Of a DNA stretch of 5,845 nucleotides, positions 1 to 5,148 are shown in pieces. The position numbers and the translations under genes are program-made. Positions within the stretch are counted from its first letter, which is position 1. Every line of letters begins with the position of its first letter. The stretch comes from Flavobacteriales bacterium UBA3376 (lineage in GTDB: Bacteria; Bacteroidota; Bacteroidia; Flavobacteriales; Weeksellaceae), in NCBI GenBank assembly GCA_002359055.1, contig DEQC01000092.1, positions 1 to 5,845 of the forward strand. The letters run 5' to 3'. The notes beneath the pieces were generated by a model that had not been told where the DNA came from, ran no database searches, and saw nothing but the letters and a program-made list of their open reading frames with translations.

Positions 1-511
1 TATTCTATTGAAAGAAAAAGTTCTAATTCTTCCCAATGAAAATGCTGGTGATTTACATGATAAATTGGTTGAAGTCGGTAAAAAACTCATCATTCAAACC
101 ATTGATGGACTCGAAAACAAGAGCATTCAAGCCAAACCTCAAGAGGAATTGGTCGATTTAAAACCTGCACCAAAAATATTTAAGGAAGATTGTCAAATTG
201 ATTGGAATGATTCCATAGAAAATATTCATAATAAAATCCGAGGGTTGAGTCCGTATCCAGCAGCTTGGACGCAACTAAAAAAAGATGAGGAAATCAAAGT
301 TCATAAAATTTACAAAGGTCATTACGATAAAAAACAAAATCCTGCCGATAAAATCCATAGAATTTCTTTTGAAAACAATCAAATGATCGTTCATTTAAAG
401 GATGGAGATTTTTATATTGAGGAAATTCAATCCGAAGGAAAAAGAAGAATGTCAATTCACGATTTTATCAATGGTTTACAAGACAAAACCGATTGGTTTA
501 TAAGCAACTAA
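1..511 (+). CDS. fmt: Methionyl-tRNA formyltransferase, C-terminal part (5' end outside window)
   Basis: Fmt transfers a formyl group from 10-formyltetrahydrofolate to Met on initiator tRNA in the cytoplasm. About 169 codons are visible, in frame from base 2, and the reading frame is open to the left edge. The TTG at position 8 is therefore an internal codon, not a start. The first ~50 residues are the end of the catalytic formyltransferase domain (LPNENAGDLHDKL, like the conserved 'DNAG.L...L' stretch). The C-terminal tRNA-binding domain then begins with PAPKIFKEDCQIDW. The motif RGLSPYPAAW (nt 239-268) is typical of Bacteroidota Fmt. The end, GKRRMSIHDFINGL, matches the usual close of the family. 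The missing N-terminal part would hold the catalytic Asn-His-Asp residues. HU follows on the same strand 147 bp downstream with its own promoter. No clear terminator hairpin follows the stop. The family call is confident. Confidence 0.95.
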   Translation, partial: ILLKEKVLILPNENAGDLHDKLVEVGKKLIIQTIDGLENKSIQAKPQEELVDLKPAPKIFKEDCQIDWNDSIENIHNKIRGLSPYPAAWTQLKKDEEIKVHKIYKGHYDKKQNPADKIHRISFENNQMIVHLKDGDFYIEEIQSEGKRRMSIHDFINGLQDKTDWFISN

Positions 512-595
512 GGCTAATATGGAGCGAAAAATGATGGATTTATTAACATTTACCCACTTTTTTCAACAAAATGCTGAATTTTAATCATCTAAACC

Positions 596-625
596 TTGTA
601 TGAACAAAGGATTCTGTTATATTTG
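596..625 (+). promoter_or_regulatory. Predicted promoter of the HU gene (Bacteroidota type)
   Basis: TTG at 596-598, a 19-bp spacer, and TATATTTG at 618-625 match the Bacteroidota consensus TTTG-N19-21-TAnnTTTG, with an exact -7 box. The implied transcription start is near 630-633, giving a leader of about 27 nt before the HU start codon. The upstream region 512-595 shows no other recognisable element. Confidence 0.65.
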
Positions 626-658
626 TTATATAATAATCATTTTAAAACTCTTTAAATT

Positions 659-943
659 ATGAACAAATCAGAATTAATTGACGCAATGGCAGCAGATGCT
701 GGCATCACAAAAGCAGCCGCAAGGAAAGCTTTAGATTCTTTCACGTCGAATGTAACCAACACCTTATCCAAAGGAGACAAAGTTGCTTTAGTGGGCTTTG
801 GGACTTTCTCTACTTCTAAAAGAAAAGCAAGAGACGGACACAATCCACAAACGAAAGAAAAGATAAAAATTCCTGCAAAAACAGTTGCAAAATTTAAAGC
901 TGGATCAGATTTAGCAAATGCTGTGAATAGCAAGAAAAAATAA
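659..943 (+). CDS. HU-family DNA-binding protein (nucleoid protein)
   Basis: This is a 94-residue histone-like protein that bends and compacts DNA as a dimer. Its length equals the usual 90-100 residues. Residues 1-45 form the two-helix dimerisation part (MNKSELIDAMA...ITKAAARKALDSF). The HU/IHF signature lies at 46-65 (GFGTF, then KRKARDGHNPQT). Asn62-Pro63 mark the tip of the beta arm, whose proline intercalates into the minor groove. The tail is Lys-rich (NSKKK). The protein is rich in Lys and Ala and closer to homodimeric HU than to IHF, but HU and IHF-like paralogues of Bacteroidota cannot be separated on this evidence, so no symbol is given. The ATG start fits the family's MNKSEL N-terminus exactly. 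It has its own promoter and a hairpin 15 bp after the stop, so it is probably transcribed alone, as expected for an abundant nucleoid protein. Confidence 0.96.
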   Translation: MNKSELIDAMAADAGITKAAARKALDSFTSNVTNTLSKGDKVALVGFGTFSTSKRKARDGHNPQTKEKIKIPAKTVAKFKAGSDLANAVNSKKK

Positions 944-957
944 TCAAACTGATTCAA

Positions 958-989
958 AATAAGGCTGGTCAAATTCGAGCAGCCTTATT
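958..989. terminator. Bidirectional terminator hairpin between HU and pdxH
   Basis: AATAAGGCTG (958-967) and CAGCCTTATT (980-989) form a perfect 10-bp stem around a 12-nt loop. The hairpin lies between two convergent stop codons (943 and 999). AT-rich flanks give a weak T-rich tail on each strand (TTATTATTAAAT on plus, TTTTGAAT on minus), so it probably serves both genes. The tail is less regular than a textbook intrinsic terminator. Confidence 0.7.
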
Positions 990-998
990 ATTAAATCT

Positions 999-1643
999 TT
1001 ACGGAAACAATCGCTTACAAATCCAATTACCTTCTTCCAATCGATACGACAATCGGTCGTGTAATCTGCTTGGCCTTCCTTGCCAAAACTCAATTTCATA
1101 AGGTTTTACTATAAATCCACCCCAATGTTTAGGACGAGAGATCTCTTTATCAGCATACCTTTGAGCCAACTCTTCTGCCATCGCTTCTAAATCTTCTTCA
1201 AAAGACACTTCAGCACTTTGATTCGAAACTATAGCACCAATTTTACTTCCTTTAGGACGTTTGGCAAAATAAGTATCGGACATTTCTTCTGAAACTTTCT
1301 CAGCAATGCCTTTTATAATTACTTGCTGTTCCAATTTATCCCAAAAAAATGACAAACAAACTTTTGGATTGGCTAAGATTGATTGGCCTTTTTCACTATT
1401 GTAATTCGTATAAAAAACAAAGCCATCAGCATTGAATTCTTTCAATAAAACTACTCTACTTTTGGGAAATCCATCCTGACCAATGGTCGATAAAGTCATG
1501 GCATAAGCCTCACTAATCAATTCAGATTCAATCGCATAACCAAACCAAACATTGAACATCTTGAGTGGATTTTCTTCGATCGCAGTAAAATCAATTTTAT
1601 TTTTGGAATAATCAATCCTTTTATTACTTAAATCTTGTTTCAT
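999..1643 (-). CDS. pdxH: Pyridoxamine 5'-phosphate oxidase
   Basis: This FMN-dependent cytoplasmic enzyme oxidises pyridoxine or pyridoxamine 5'-phosphate to pyridoxal 5'-phosphate, the last step of the salvage and DXP-dependent vitamin B6 routes. It has 214 residues, close to the 218 of E. coli PdxH. The split-barrel flavin fold is recognisable from RVVLLK (63-68) and FYTNYNSEKG (77-86), both FMN-contacting. SNQS (140-143), WGGF (174-177) and the family signature IEFWQGRPSRLHDR (184-197) follow. Arg193 and His195 correspond to the substrate-binding Arg-x-His of E. coli. The C-terminus KRLFP matches the usual conserved end (RLxP). No key residue seems lost. The start is the ATG at 1641-1643, preceded by an A/T-rich leader. 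A consensus promoter lies just upstream, overlapping the start codon of divergent yqgE. The gene converges on HU and shares the hairpin at 958-989 with it. Confidence 0.97.
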   Translation of the reverse strand: MKQDLSNKRIDYSKNKIDFTAIEENPLKMFNVWFGYAIESELISEAYAMTLSTIGQDGFPKSRVVLLKEFNADGFVFYTNYNSEKGQSILANPKVCLSFFWDKLEQQVIIKGIAEKVSEEMSDTYFAKRPKGSKIGAIVSNQSAEVSFEEDLEAMAEELAQRYADKEISRPKHWGGFIVKPYEIEFWQGRPSRLHDRLSYRLEEGNWICKRLFP

Positions 1644-1664
1644 TCAATTTTTTTTTTAACTTTA
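1635..1664 (+). promoter_or_regulatory. Predicted promoter of the yqgE-family gene
   Basis: TTG at 1635-1637, a 19-bp spacer and TAACTTTA at 1657-1664 match the Bacteroidota consensus except for the last base of the -7 box (A instead of G). The -33 part lies inside the first codons of pdxH on the other strand. The implied start is near 1669-1672, about 25 nt before the yqgE start codon. Confidence 0.5.
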
Positions 1665-1687
1665 TCATTCAGGAAGAAATTTAAAAC

Positions 1688-1718
1688 CAAATTTAATGCA
1701 AATTAAGACGATTACAAA
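1688..1718 (-). promoter_or_regulatory. Predicted promoter of pdxH
   Basis: Read on the minus strand, TTTG (1718-1715), a 19-bp spacer and TAAATTTG (1695-1688) match the Bacteroidota consensus TTTG-N19-TAnnTTTG at every fixed base. The -33 part lies within the first codons of yqgE, and the -7 box abuts its start codon at 1696. The implied transcription start is near 1681-1684, giving a pdxH leader of about 40 nt. Confidence 0.65.
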
Positions 1719-2247
1719 GGGGAATATACTAATAGCAAGGCCAACACTGTACGACTTCACTTTTAACCGCACAGTGGTAATCATTACTGACCATAATGAG
1801 AAGGGTTCTATTGGATTTATCCTAAACAAACCTTTGAATCAAAATGTTGGACTTTTTGTGGCTGAATTAGATTCAAATCTTCCAGTTTATGAAGGTGGAC
1901 CTGTTGAAGTTCACAATATTTATTACATACATAAACGTCCTGATTTGATTGCAAATAGTGAAAAAATCTACAATGGTTTGTATTGGTCCGGAGATTATGA
2001 TGATGTAAAAAATGCCATCAACAACGGATTAATTTCAAAAAATGAAATCAGATTTTATCTCGGATACAGCGGTTGGGGCGAAAACCAACTTCAAACAGAA
2101 GTCGATGAAAACCAATGGATTGTAGTCGATGATAAAGTCGATATTTTTCAAGATTGGGACAAAAATCTTTGGAAACAGCAAATGAAAAACTTAGGTGGCG
2201 AACACCTGATTTGGCTCAATACACCTGCAGATCCATCGATGAATTAA
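1696..2247 (+). CDS. YqgE/AlgH family protein (UPF0301)
   Basis: This is a 183-residue cytoplasmic protein of the widespread YqgE/AlgH family, whose biochemical role is not established; the alginate-regulator name comes from Pseudomonas. The family landmarks appear in order: GNILIARP (9-16), RTVVIITDHN (25-34), GFILNKPL (40-47), YEGGPV (65-70), GYSGWGENQL (123-132), and the C-terminal PADPSMN (177-183), close to the DPSLN end common in this family. Length and motif spacing are normal, so the gene looks intact. No signal peptide or membrane segment is visible. It is divergent from pdxH across 52 bp with opposed promoters. Its stop overlaps by 4 bp the stop of the convergent aminotransferase-fold gene. 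No terminator is visible between them, so its transcript may run antisense into that gene. Confidence 0.93.
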   Translation: MQIKTITKGNILIARPTLYDFTFNRTVVIITDHNEKGSIGFILNKPLNQNVGLFVAELDSNLPVYEGGPVEVHNIYYIHKRPDLIANSEKIYNGLYWSGDYDDVKNAINNGLISKNEIRFYLGYSGWGENQLQTEVDENQWIVVDDKVDIFQDWDKNLWKQQMKNLGGEHLIWLNTPADPSMN

Positions 2248-2254
2248 AATTCAT
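2239..2254. repeat. Small inverted repeat across two overlapping convergent stop codons
   Basis: ATGAAT (2239-2244), loop TAAA (2245-2248) and ATTCAT (2249-2254) form a perfect 6-bp AT-rich inverted repeat. It contains both stop codons: TAA of yqgE at 2245-2247 and, on the minus strand, TAA of the aminotransferase-fold gene at 2246-2244. There is no following T-run on either strand, so it is unlikely to be an efficient intrinsic terminator. It may simply reflect the shared AT-rich coding ends. Confidence 0.35.
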
Positions 2255-3077
2255 TCATCCACTCCACTATTTCTTGAGTAACATCAGTCCTATAAGTTTT
2301 TTTACGATTTTTATGAATGGATTGTATCCCTTCACTCTCTATACAAATAAAAACCTCATCAGATTTTTGTAATTCAAATGGGAAAATTTCTGATTCTTCA
2401 ATAACAAAGTTGGGATTTCTCTTCAAAATTTTACACAAATAATTTCGTGTTACACTTCTAATTCCACCTTCAGATATTTTAGGAGTTTTTATATTGTTGC
2501 CTTGAATGATAAATACACTTCCAAAAACACTTCTTGCTATTCTCTTCTCAGCATTTAACAACACCAAATCCTGAAAGTCATTTTCCTGCATAAAAGCTTG
2601 GGCAATGATATCCTCTGGTTTGTGCGTATTCAATTGAGTATAGAAACTCGAATTGATGCTAAAATCTCTAAAAACATCAATTTCTGAATTTTCGTTTGAC
2701 CAATGATACATTTCATCTTCATTGAAAACCTTTTCAATTTCCACCAAAAAAGAAACCGATGATTGGGTGATCAGTTCAGAACGATCAGAATTTCTAAAAA
2801 CTGAAATTTTAATTTTCGCATGATTCAATTGATTTTCTTCCAAAACCCTTTGAATGGCTTCTTCGAAAAATTCTTGGGTGAACTCAATTGGGATATTCAT
2901 GCGCAAAATACGCATAGAAGCCATCAGGTTGAAATAGTGTTCCTCCATCAATAGAGGTTCACCTTCATAGACTTTTATAGATTCAGAAATTATATCACCC
3001 AAAGAAAATCCACGATTTTGTTTTCCAAAAATCGGTTCAGTTTCTTCAAACAAATTTTTGTTATAAATAAATTTCAC
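2244..3077 (-). CDS. Class IV aminotransferase-fold protein, probably catalytically degenerate
   Basis: This is a 277-residue homologue of fold-type IV PLP enzymes (branched-chain and D-amino acid aminotransferases, aminodeoxychorismate lyase). The fold is recognisable from NRGFSLGD (21-28), a VYEGEPLLMEEH stretch (36-47), AKIKISVFR (87-95), LVLLN (171-175), VFIIQGN (188-194), KTPKISEGGIRSVTR (197-211), and a C-terminal SDEVFICIESEGIQSI (239-254). The residues that hold PLP seem replaced. The phosphate-binding Arg after the conserved His (HxxRL) is Asn50. The catalytic Lys position, counted from FYTQLN...IIA, is Leu149. The Glu/Asp that contacts the pyridine nitrogen is Arg182, and the nearby Asn is Ser187. 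Lys153 is the only nearby lysine and would need a four-residue shift. These comparisons use the family pattern from memory, without an alignment. The reading frame is intact, so it is not an obvious pseudogene. It lies 12 bp downstream of the START-like gene and is probably co-transcribed with it. Confidence 0.85.
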   Translation of the reverse strand: MKFIYNKNLFEETEPIFGKQNRGFSLGDIISESIKVYEGEPLLMEEHYFNLMASMRILRMNIPIEFTQEFFEEAIQRVLEENQLNHAKIKISVFRNSDRSELITQSSVSFLVEIEKVFNEDEMYHWSNENSEIDVFRDFSINSSFYTQLNTHKPEDIIAQAFMQENDFQDLVLLNAEKRIARSVFGSVFIIQGNNIKTPKISEGGIRSVTRNYLCKILKRNPNFVIEESEIFPFELQKSDEVFICIESEGIQSIHKNRKKTYRTDVTQEIVEWMNEF

Positions 3078-3089
3078 TGATTAAATTTT

Positions 3090-3470
3090 TCAGGCCCCAA
3101 GTACTTGTTTTAAATCTTCGATTTGACTTTCCCAAAGAAGTTTTGCTTCATCAATTTCATCATCCTCAGCAAAATCAGTGATGATCAATGAGACATCACC
3201 CGTAAGATCGTCTTCAACTATATTTAATTCAAAGAAATACTTCGTATCCTCATCATCCTCCCACTGGAAACGTACATAAGAATCCTGTTTACTTTTCATC
3301 AAAAATGCAGATTGTTCTTCTCCATCCCAATAAAAAGTATATTTTTCACCTCTTGAGTTCACATTGTCAGCAAACCATTCTGAAAGTCCAGATGGGTTTG
3401 AAATATAATTGTAAAGTAAAGAAGGAGATGACCTTATTACAAACTCTGATTGAAATTTAACTCTTGCCAT
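3090..3470 (-). CDS. START-like (SRPBCC superfamily) domain protein
   Basis: This is a 126-residue single-domain protein of the SRPBCC helix-grip superfamily, of the START-like type common in Bacteroidota. MARVKFQSEFVI forms the first strand. SSPSLLYNYISNPSGLSEWFADNV (14-37) is the typical alpha1-alpha2 segment with the 'P.GL.EWFAD' pattern. A run of beta strands with aromatic residues follows (TFYWDG, YVRFQWEDD, KYFFEL, VSLIITDFA), and then a long C-terminal helix (IDEAKLLWESQIEDLKQVLG). The middle is strongly acidic (EDDEDT, EDDEIDE). Such folds carry a hydrophobic ligand cavity, but ligand and role here are unknown. The start at 3470 was preferred over the in-frame ATG at 3518 because the family begins at the first strand; the extra 16 residues are hydrophobic and Cys-rich and cover the predicted promoter. 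It is the first gene of a two-gene operon with the aminotransferase-fold gene 12 bp downstream. Confidence 0.87.
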   Translation of the reverse strand: MARVKFQSEFVIRSSPSLLYNYISNPSGLSEWFADNVNSRGEKYTFYWDGEEQSAFLMKSKQDSYVRFQWEDDEDTKYFFELNIVEDDLTGDVSLIITDFAEDDEIDEAKLLWESQIEDLKQVLGA

Positions 3471-3488
3471 TTTTAATTGAATTGAGCT

Positions 3489-3519
3489 GCAATATATAAA
3501 ATAGCCACATACAACCAAA
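3489..3519 (-). promoter_or_regulatory. Possible promoter of the START-like/aminotransferase-fold operon
   Basis: On the minus strand, TTTG (3519-3516), a 19-bp spacer and TATATTGC (3496-3489) give the right spacing. The -7 box matches only part of TAnnTTTG: the last two positions differ. The implied start is near 3483, about 13 nt before the start codon at 3470. This is the best candidate in the short gap before the divergent tRNA promoter, but it is weak. Confidence 0.35.
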
Positions 3520-3535
3520 CTTTTTTAGATAAGTT

Positions 3536-3565
3536 TTGTTCATTTAAATAAAGATTCTATATTTG
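3536..3565 (+). promoter_or_regulatory. Predicted strong promoter of the tRNA-Met gene
   Basis: TTG at 3536-3538 (within TTTTG, 3534-3538), a 19-bp spacer and TATATTTG at 3558-3565 match the Bacteroidota consensus at every fixed base. The implied transcription start is near 3570-3573, about 80 nt before the mature tRNA. The promoter is divergent from the START-like operon. Confidence 0.7.
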
Positions 3566-3570
3566 CACAC

Positions 3571-3650
3571 CTAAAACTCCAAGAGAGTTTAAATCTAAGG
3601 ATAAAGTCGAAGGTATGATTTATGATTTAAGGCTTTATCACAAAGGACTC
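3571..3650 (+). other. Structured 5' leader of the tRNA-Met transcript
   Basis: The predicted leader can form two hairpins. The first pairs AAACTC (3574-3579) with GAGTTT (3585-3590) around a 5-nt loop. The second pairs GATAAAGTC (3600-3608) with GGCTTTATC (3631-3639), nine pairs including one G-U, around a 22-nt loop that contains a perfect tandem repeat TATGATT (3614-3620 and 3621-3627). Neither hairpin is followed by a T-run, so they are not obvious terminators. RNase P would remove the leader. Whether it has a separate role is unknown. Confidence 0.4.
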
Positions 3651-3724
3651 GGCGAGGTAGCTCAGTTGGTTAGAGCGCAGGATTCATACCCCTGAGGTCG
3701 GGGGTTCAAATCCCCCCTTCGCTA
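3651..3724 (+). tRNA. tRNA-Met (anticodon CAT), elongator type
   Basis: The 74-nt gene folds into a full cloverleaf. The acceptor stem is GGCGAGG (3651-3657) with CTTCGCT (3717-3723) and discriminator A3724. The D arm is GCTC/GAGC. The anticodon stem is CAGGA/CCCTG around loop TTCATAC, with anticodon CAT at 3685-3687. The variable loop is AGGTC and the T arm is GGGGG-TTCAAAT-CCCCC. CCA is not encoded (CAAAA follows), as is usual in Bacteroidota. The anticodon stem lacks the three G-C pairs of initiator tRNA, and the acceptor begins with a G1-U72 pair rather than the C1-A72 mismatch, so it is not initiator. A CAT anticodon could also belong to lysidine-modified tRNA-Ile, but the body resembles elongator tRNA-Met of this phylum. 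Oddities are an A31-C39 mismatch at the top of the anticodon stem and C at position 38. It has its own promoter and terminator and appears monocistronic. Confidence 0.93.
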
Positions 3725-3725
3725 C

Positions 3726-3766
3726 AAAAAAAGCCGTCTCATCGGAATGATTGAGACGGCTTTTTT
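3726..3766. terminator. Strong bidirectional intrinsic terminator between tRNA-Met and surA
   Basis: GCCGTCTCA (3733-3741) and TGAGACGGC (3752-3760) form a perfect 9-bp GC-rich stem around a 10-nt loop. It is flanked by seven A (3726-3732) and six T (3761-3766), so the stem plus U-tract works on both strands. It begins two bases after the tRNA 3' end and lies 20 bp from the convergent surA stop, so it most likely ends both transcripts. Confidence 0.93.
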
Positions 3767-3786
3767 ATTTCTTCAAAATTGTTTTA

Positions 3787-5148
3787 TCAATTCGTTTTCT
3801 TCCAATCTAACCTAAATTCACAATCGGCATACTCGTCATTGATATTTATAAAAGTATCTGAAATTTGTTCCTCAACATATTTCATCACTGTTTCTTGTCT
3901 TTTTGTACTAATGGTCAAATTCTTTAATCGTGCATAATCGGTTTCCATATTGATCTTATGCGCCGGAATGGTTTCTTCTAATTTAATCACTCTAATTACC
4001 TTTTGGCGATTGAATTCATCTTCAAATGCAGTCGAAATGTCTCCATCGTTTAATCTTGATAACTCTGCCAACAAATTGGCTGGTAATCTTGATTTCTCAA
4101 TTTTATCTTCTCCTGTTTGTGCATCCATCATTCTACCTCCGTTGAATTTGGTGTATTTGTCCACTGAAAATTGAAAAGCTGCTTCCTTAAAGGTCATATC
4201 GCCTTTTTCAACTTCTATCATGATAGAATCCAATTTTCTTTTTGACAATTCGATTTCTTCTGCCGTTGGCTTAAGTTGCATCAAAATGTGTCTTACATCC
4301 AATTCTTGACCTCTTCTCTTTTCGAGCATGGCAATGTGGTAACCAAAATCGGTTTTAAAAGGTTCAGAAATTTGACCTTCTTGTAAGTTAAAAACTACCG
4401 CATCGAATTCCGGCACCATTTGACCTCTTTTGACATTAGTAATCAAACCACCGTTGGACGAAGAACCCGGGTCGTCTGAATATAAAATTGCTTTGGTAGC
4501 AAAGCTCGATCCTTCTTCTATATCTTTTTTATGCATTTTCAATGCATCGATAACTTTCTGTTCATTTTCTTCAGAGATTTCAGGGTAAATTACAATATGA
4601 CTCAAACTAACTTCTTCTGGAATTTCAGGTAGTTCAGAATGATATTGTTCGTAAAAAAGCCTAACTTCTTCTGGTGTAGCATCAAGTCCTCTGCTAATCA
4701 TTTCTTGTTTCTCACTGATGTACGCCTGATCTCTCATAATTCCTCTTAACTCTTGTTTGAATTCAGGCATAGTATTAAATCCGAAATAAGTTAAAATCTC
4801 ATCTTCACTGCCCTGCATCAAAAATCTCTGAACTGTAGCATCGACTTGACGATCGACTTGATCATTGGTAATATTGATCAAAGTATCTTCTTTGGCCTTG
4901 GTCAAAAGCAGTTTTTCCACCAAAATATTTTCCATGAAATCGCATCTATTTTCAATTTCAAATCCTTGTGCCAAAGCTTGTATGTAATCTCTTTCGACAT
5001 CAGAATTCAAAATGATTTCATCGCCTACAACTGCCGCTACTCCATCAATTTTGAATTGATTCGATGGATCATTTTGAGTAGATTGGGACCAAACATTGAT
5101 CGATAGCAATCCCGTAATTATTGTTAAAACAATTAGTTTATTTCTCAT
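3787..5148 (-). CDS. surA: SurA-type periplasmic peptidylprolyl isomerase/chaperone with two parvulin domains
   Basis: This is a 453-residue periplasmic chaperone that escorts unfolded outer-membrane proteins. Residues 1-22 form a signal peptide: MRNK, a hydrophobic stretch LIVLTIITGLLSINVW, then SQS. The SurA N-terminal chaperone domain follows (IDGVAAVVGDEIILNSDV, 34-51, to about 160). Parvulin domain 1 spans about 180-278 and keeps the hallmarks: SHIVI with His184, YSDDPGS (223-229), Gly-Gly 233-234, MVPEFDAVVF (244-253) and FGYH (268-271). Parvulin domain 2 spans about 284-390. It has RHIL with His287, FS (327-328) and NGG (336-338), but its end lacks the F-G-x-H motif (EFNRQKVIRVIKL). 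The rest of the C-terminus (391-453) would complete the chaperone module. Length is close to E. coli SurA (428). The ATG at 5148 was chosen because it begins a proper signal peptide. The gene overlaps the end of the upstream SurA-like gene by 11 bp, suggesting an operon and translational coupling. Confidence 0.93.
   Translation of the reverse strand: MRNKLIVLTIITGLLSINVWSQSTQNDPSNQFKIDGVAAVVGDEIILNSDVERDYIQALAQGFEIENRCDFMENILVEKLLLTKAKEDTLINITNDQVDRQVDATVQRFLMQGSEDEILTYFGFNTMPEFKQELRGIMRDQAYISEKQEMISRGLDATPEEVRLFYEQYHSELPEIPEEVSLSHIVIYPEISEENEQKVIDALKMHKKDIEEGSSFATKAILYSDDPGSSSNGGLITNVKRGQMVPEFDAVVFNLQEGQISEPFKTDFGYHIAMLEKRRGQELDVRHILMQLKPTAEEIELSKRKLDSIMIEVEKGDMTFKEAAFQFSVDKYTKFNGGRMMDAQTGEDKIEKSRLPANLLAELSRLNDGDISTAFEDEFNRQKVIRVIKLEETIPAHKINMETDYARLKNLTISTKRQETVMKYVEEQISDTFININDEYADCEFRLDWKKTN

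Noticed and set aside
519..584. A 21-codon ORF (MERKMMDLLT...) between fmt and HU
   Set aside because: It is very short, lies upstream of the HU promoter with no promoter of its own and no recognised family. Chance is sufficient in AT-rich DNA.
652..972. Open frame of 106 codons on the minus strand, antisense to HU
   Set aside because: It lies opposite a clear HU gene, and its hydrophobic composition is what the Lys/Ala-rich HU codons give when read backwards.
2154..2372. Plus-strand open frame across the yqgE/aminotransferase-fold junction
   Set aside because: It overlaps two well-supported genes and has no recognisable domain.
3471..3518. Longer START-like protein starting at 3518 (extra MVVCGYFIYCSSIQLK)
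   Set aside because: The family begins at the first beta strand (MARVKFQSEF). The extension overlaps the candidate promoter and is too short and irregular to be a convincing signal peptide.
3617..3693. Small ORF starting at the ATG in the tRNA leader and running into the tRNA
   Set aside because: Its frame passes through a highly structured tRNA gene, so coding is implausible.
3651..3724. Initiator tRNA-fMet, which would pair functionally with the upstream fmt
   Set aside because: It lacks the initiator hallmarks: no C1-A72 mismatch and no three G-C pairs in the anticodon stem.
3950..4174. Plus-strand open frame inside surA
   Set aside because: It is antisense to conserved SurA coding sequence, with no promoter and no family features.
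4846..5106. Plus-strand open frame inside the N-terminal part of surA
   Set aside because: Same reason: it lies opposite the SurA chaperone domain and signal peptide region and shows no independent evidence.
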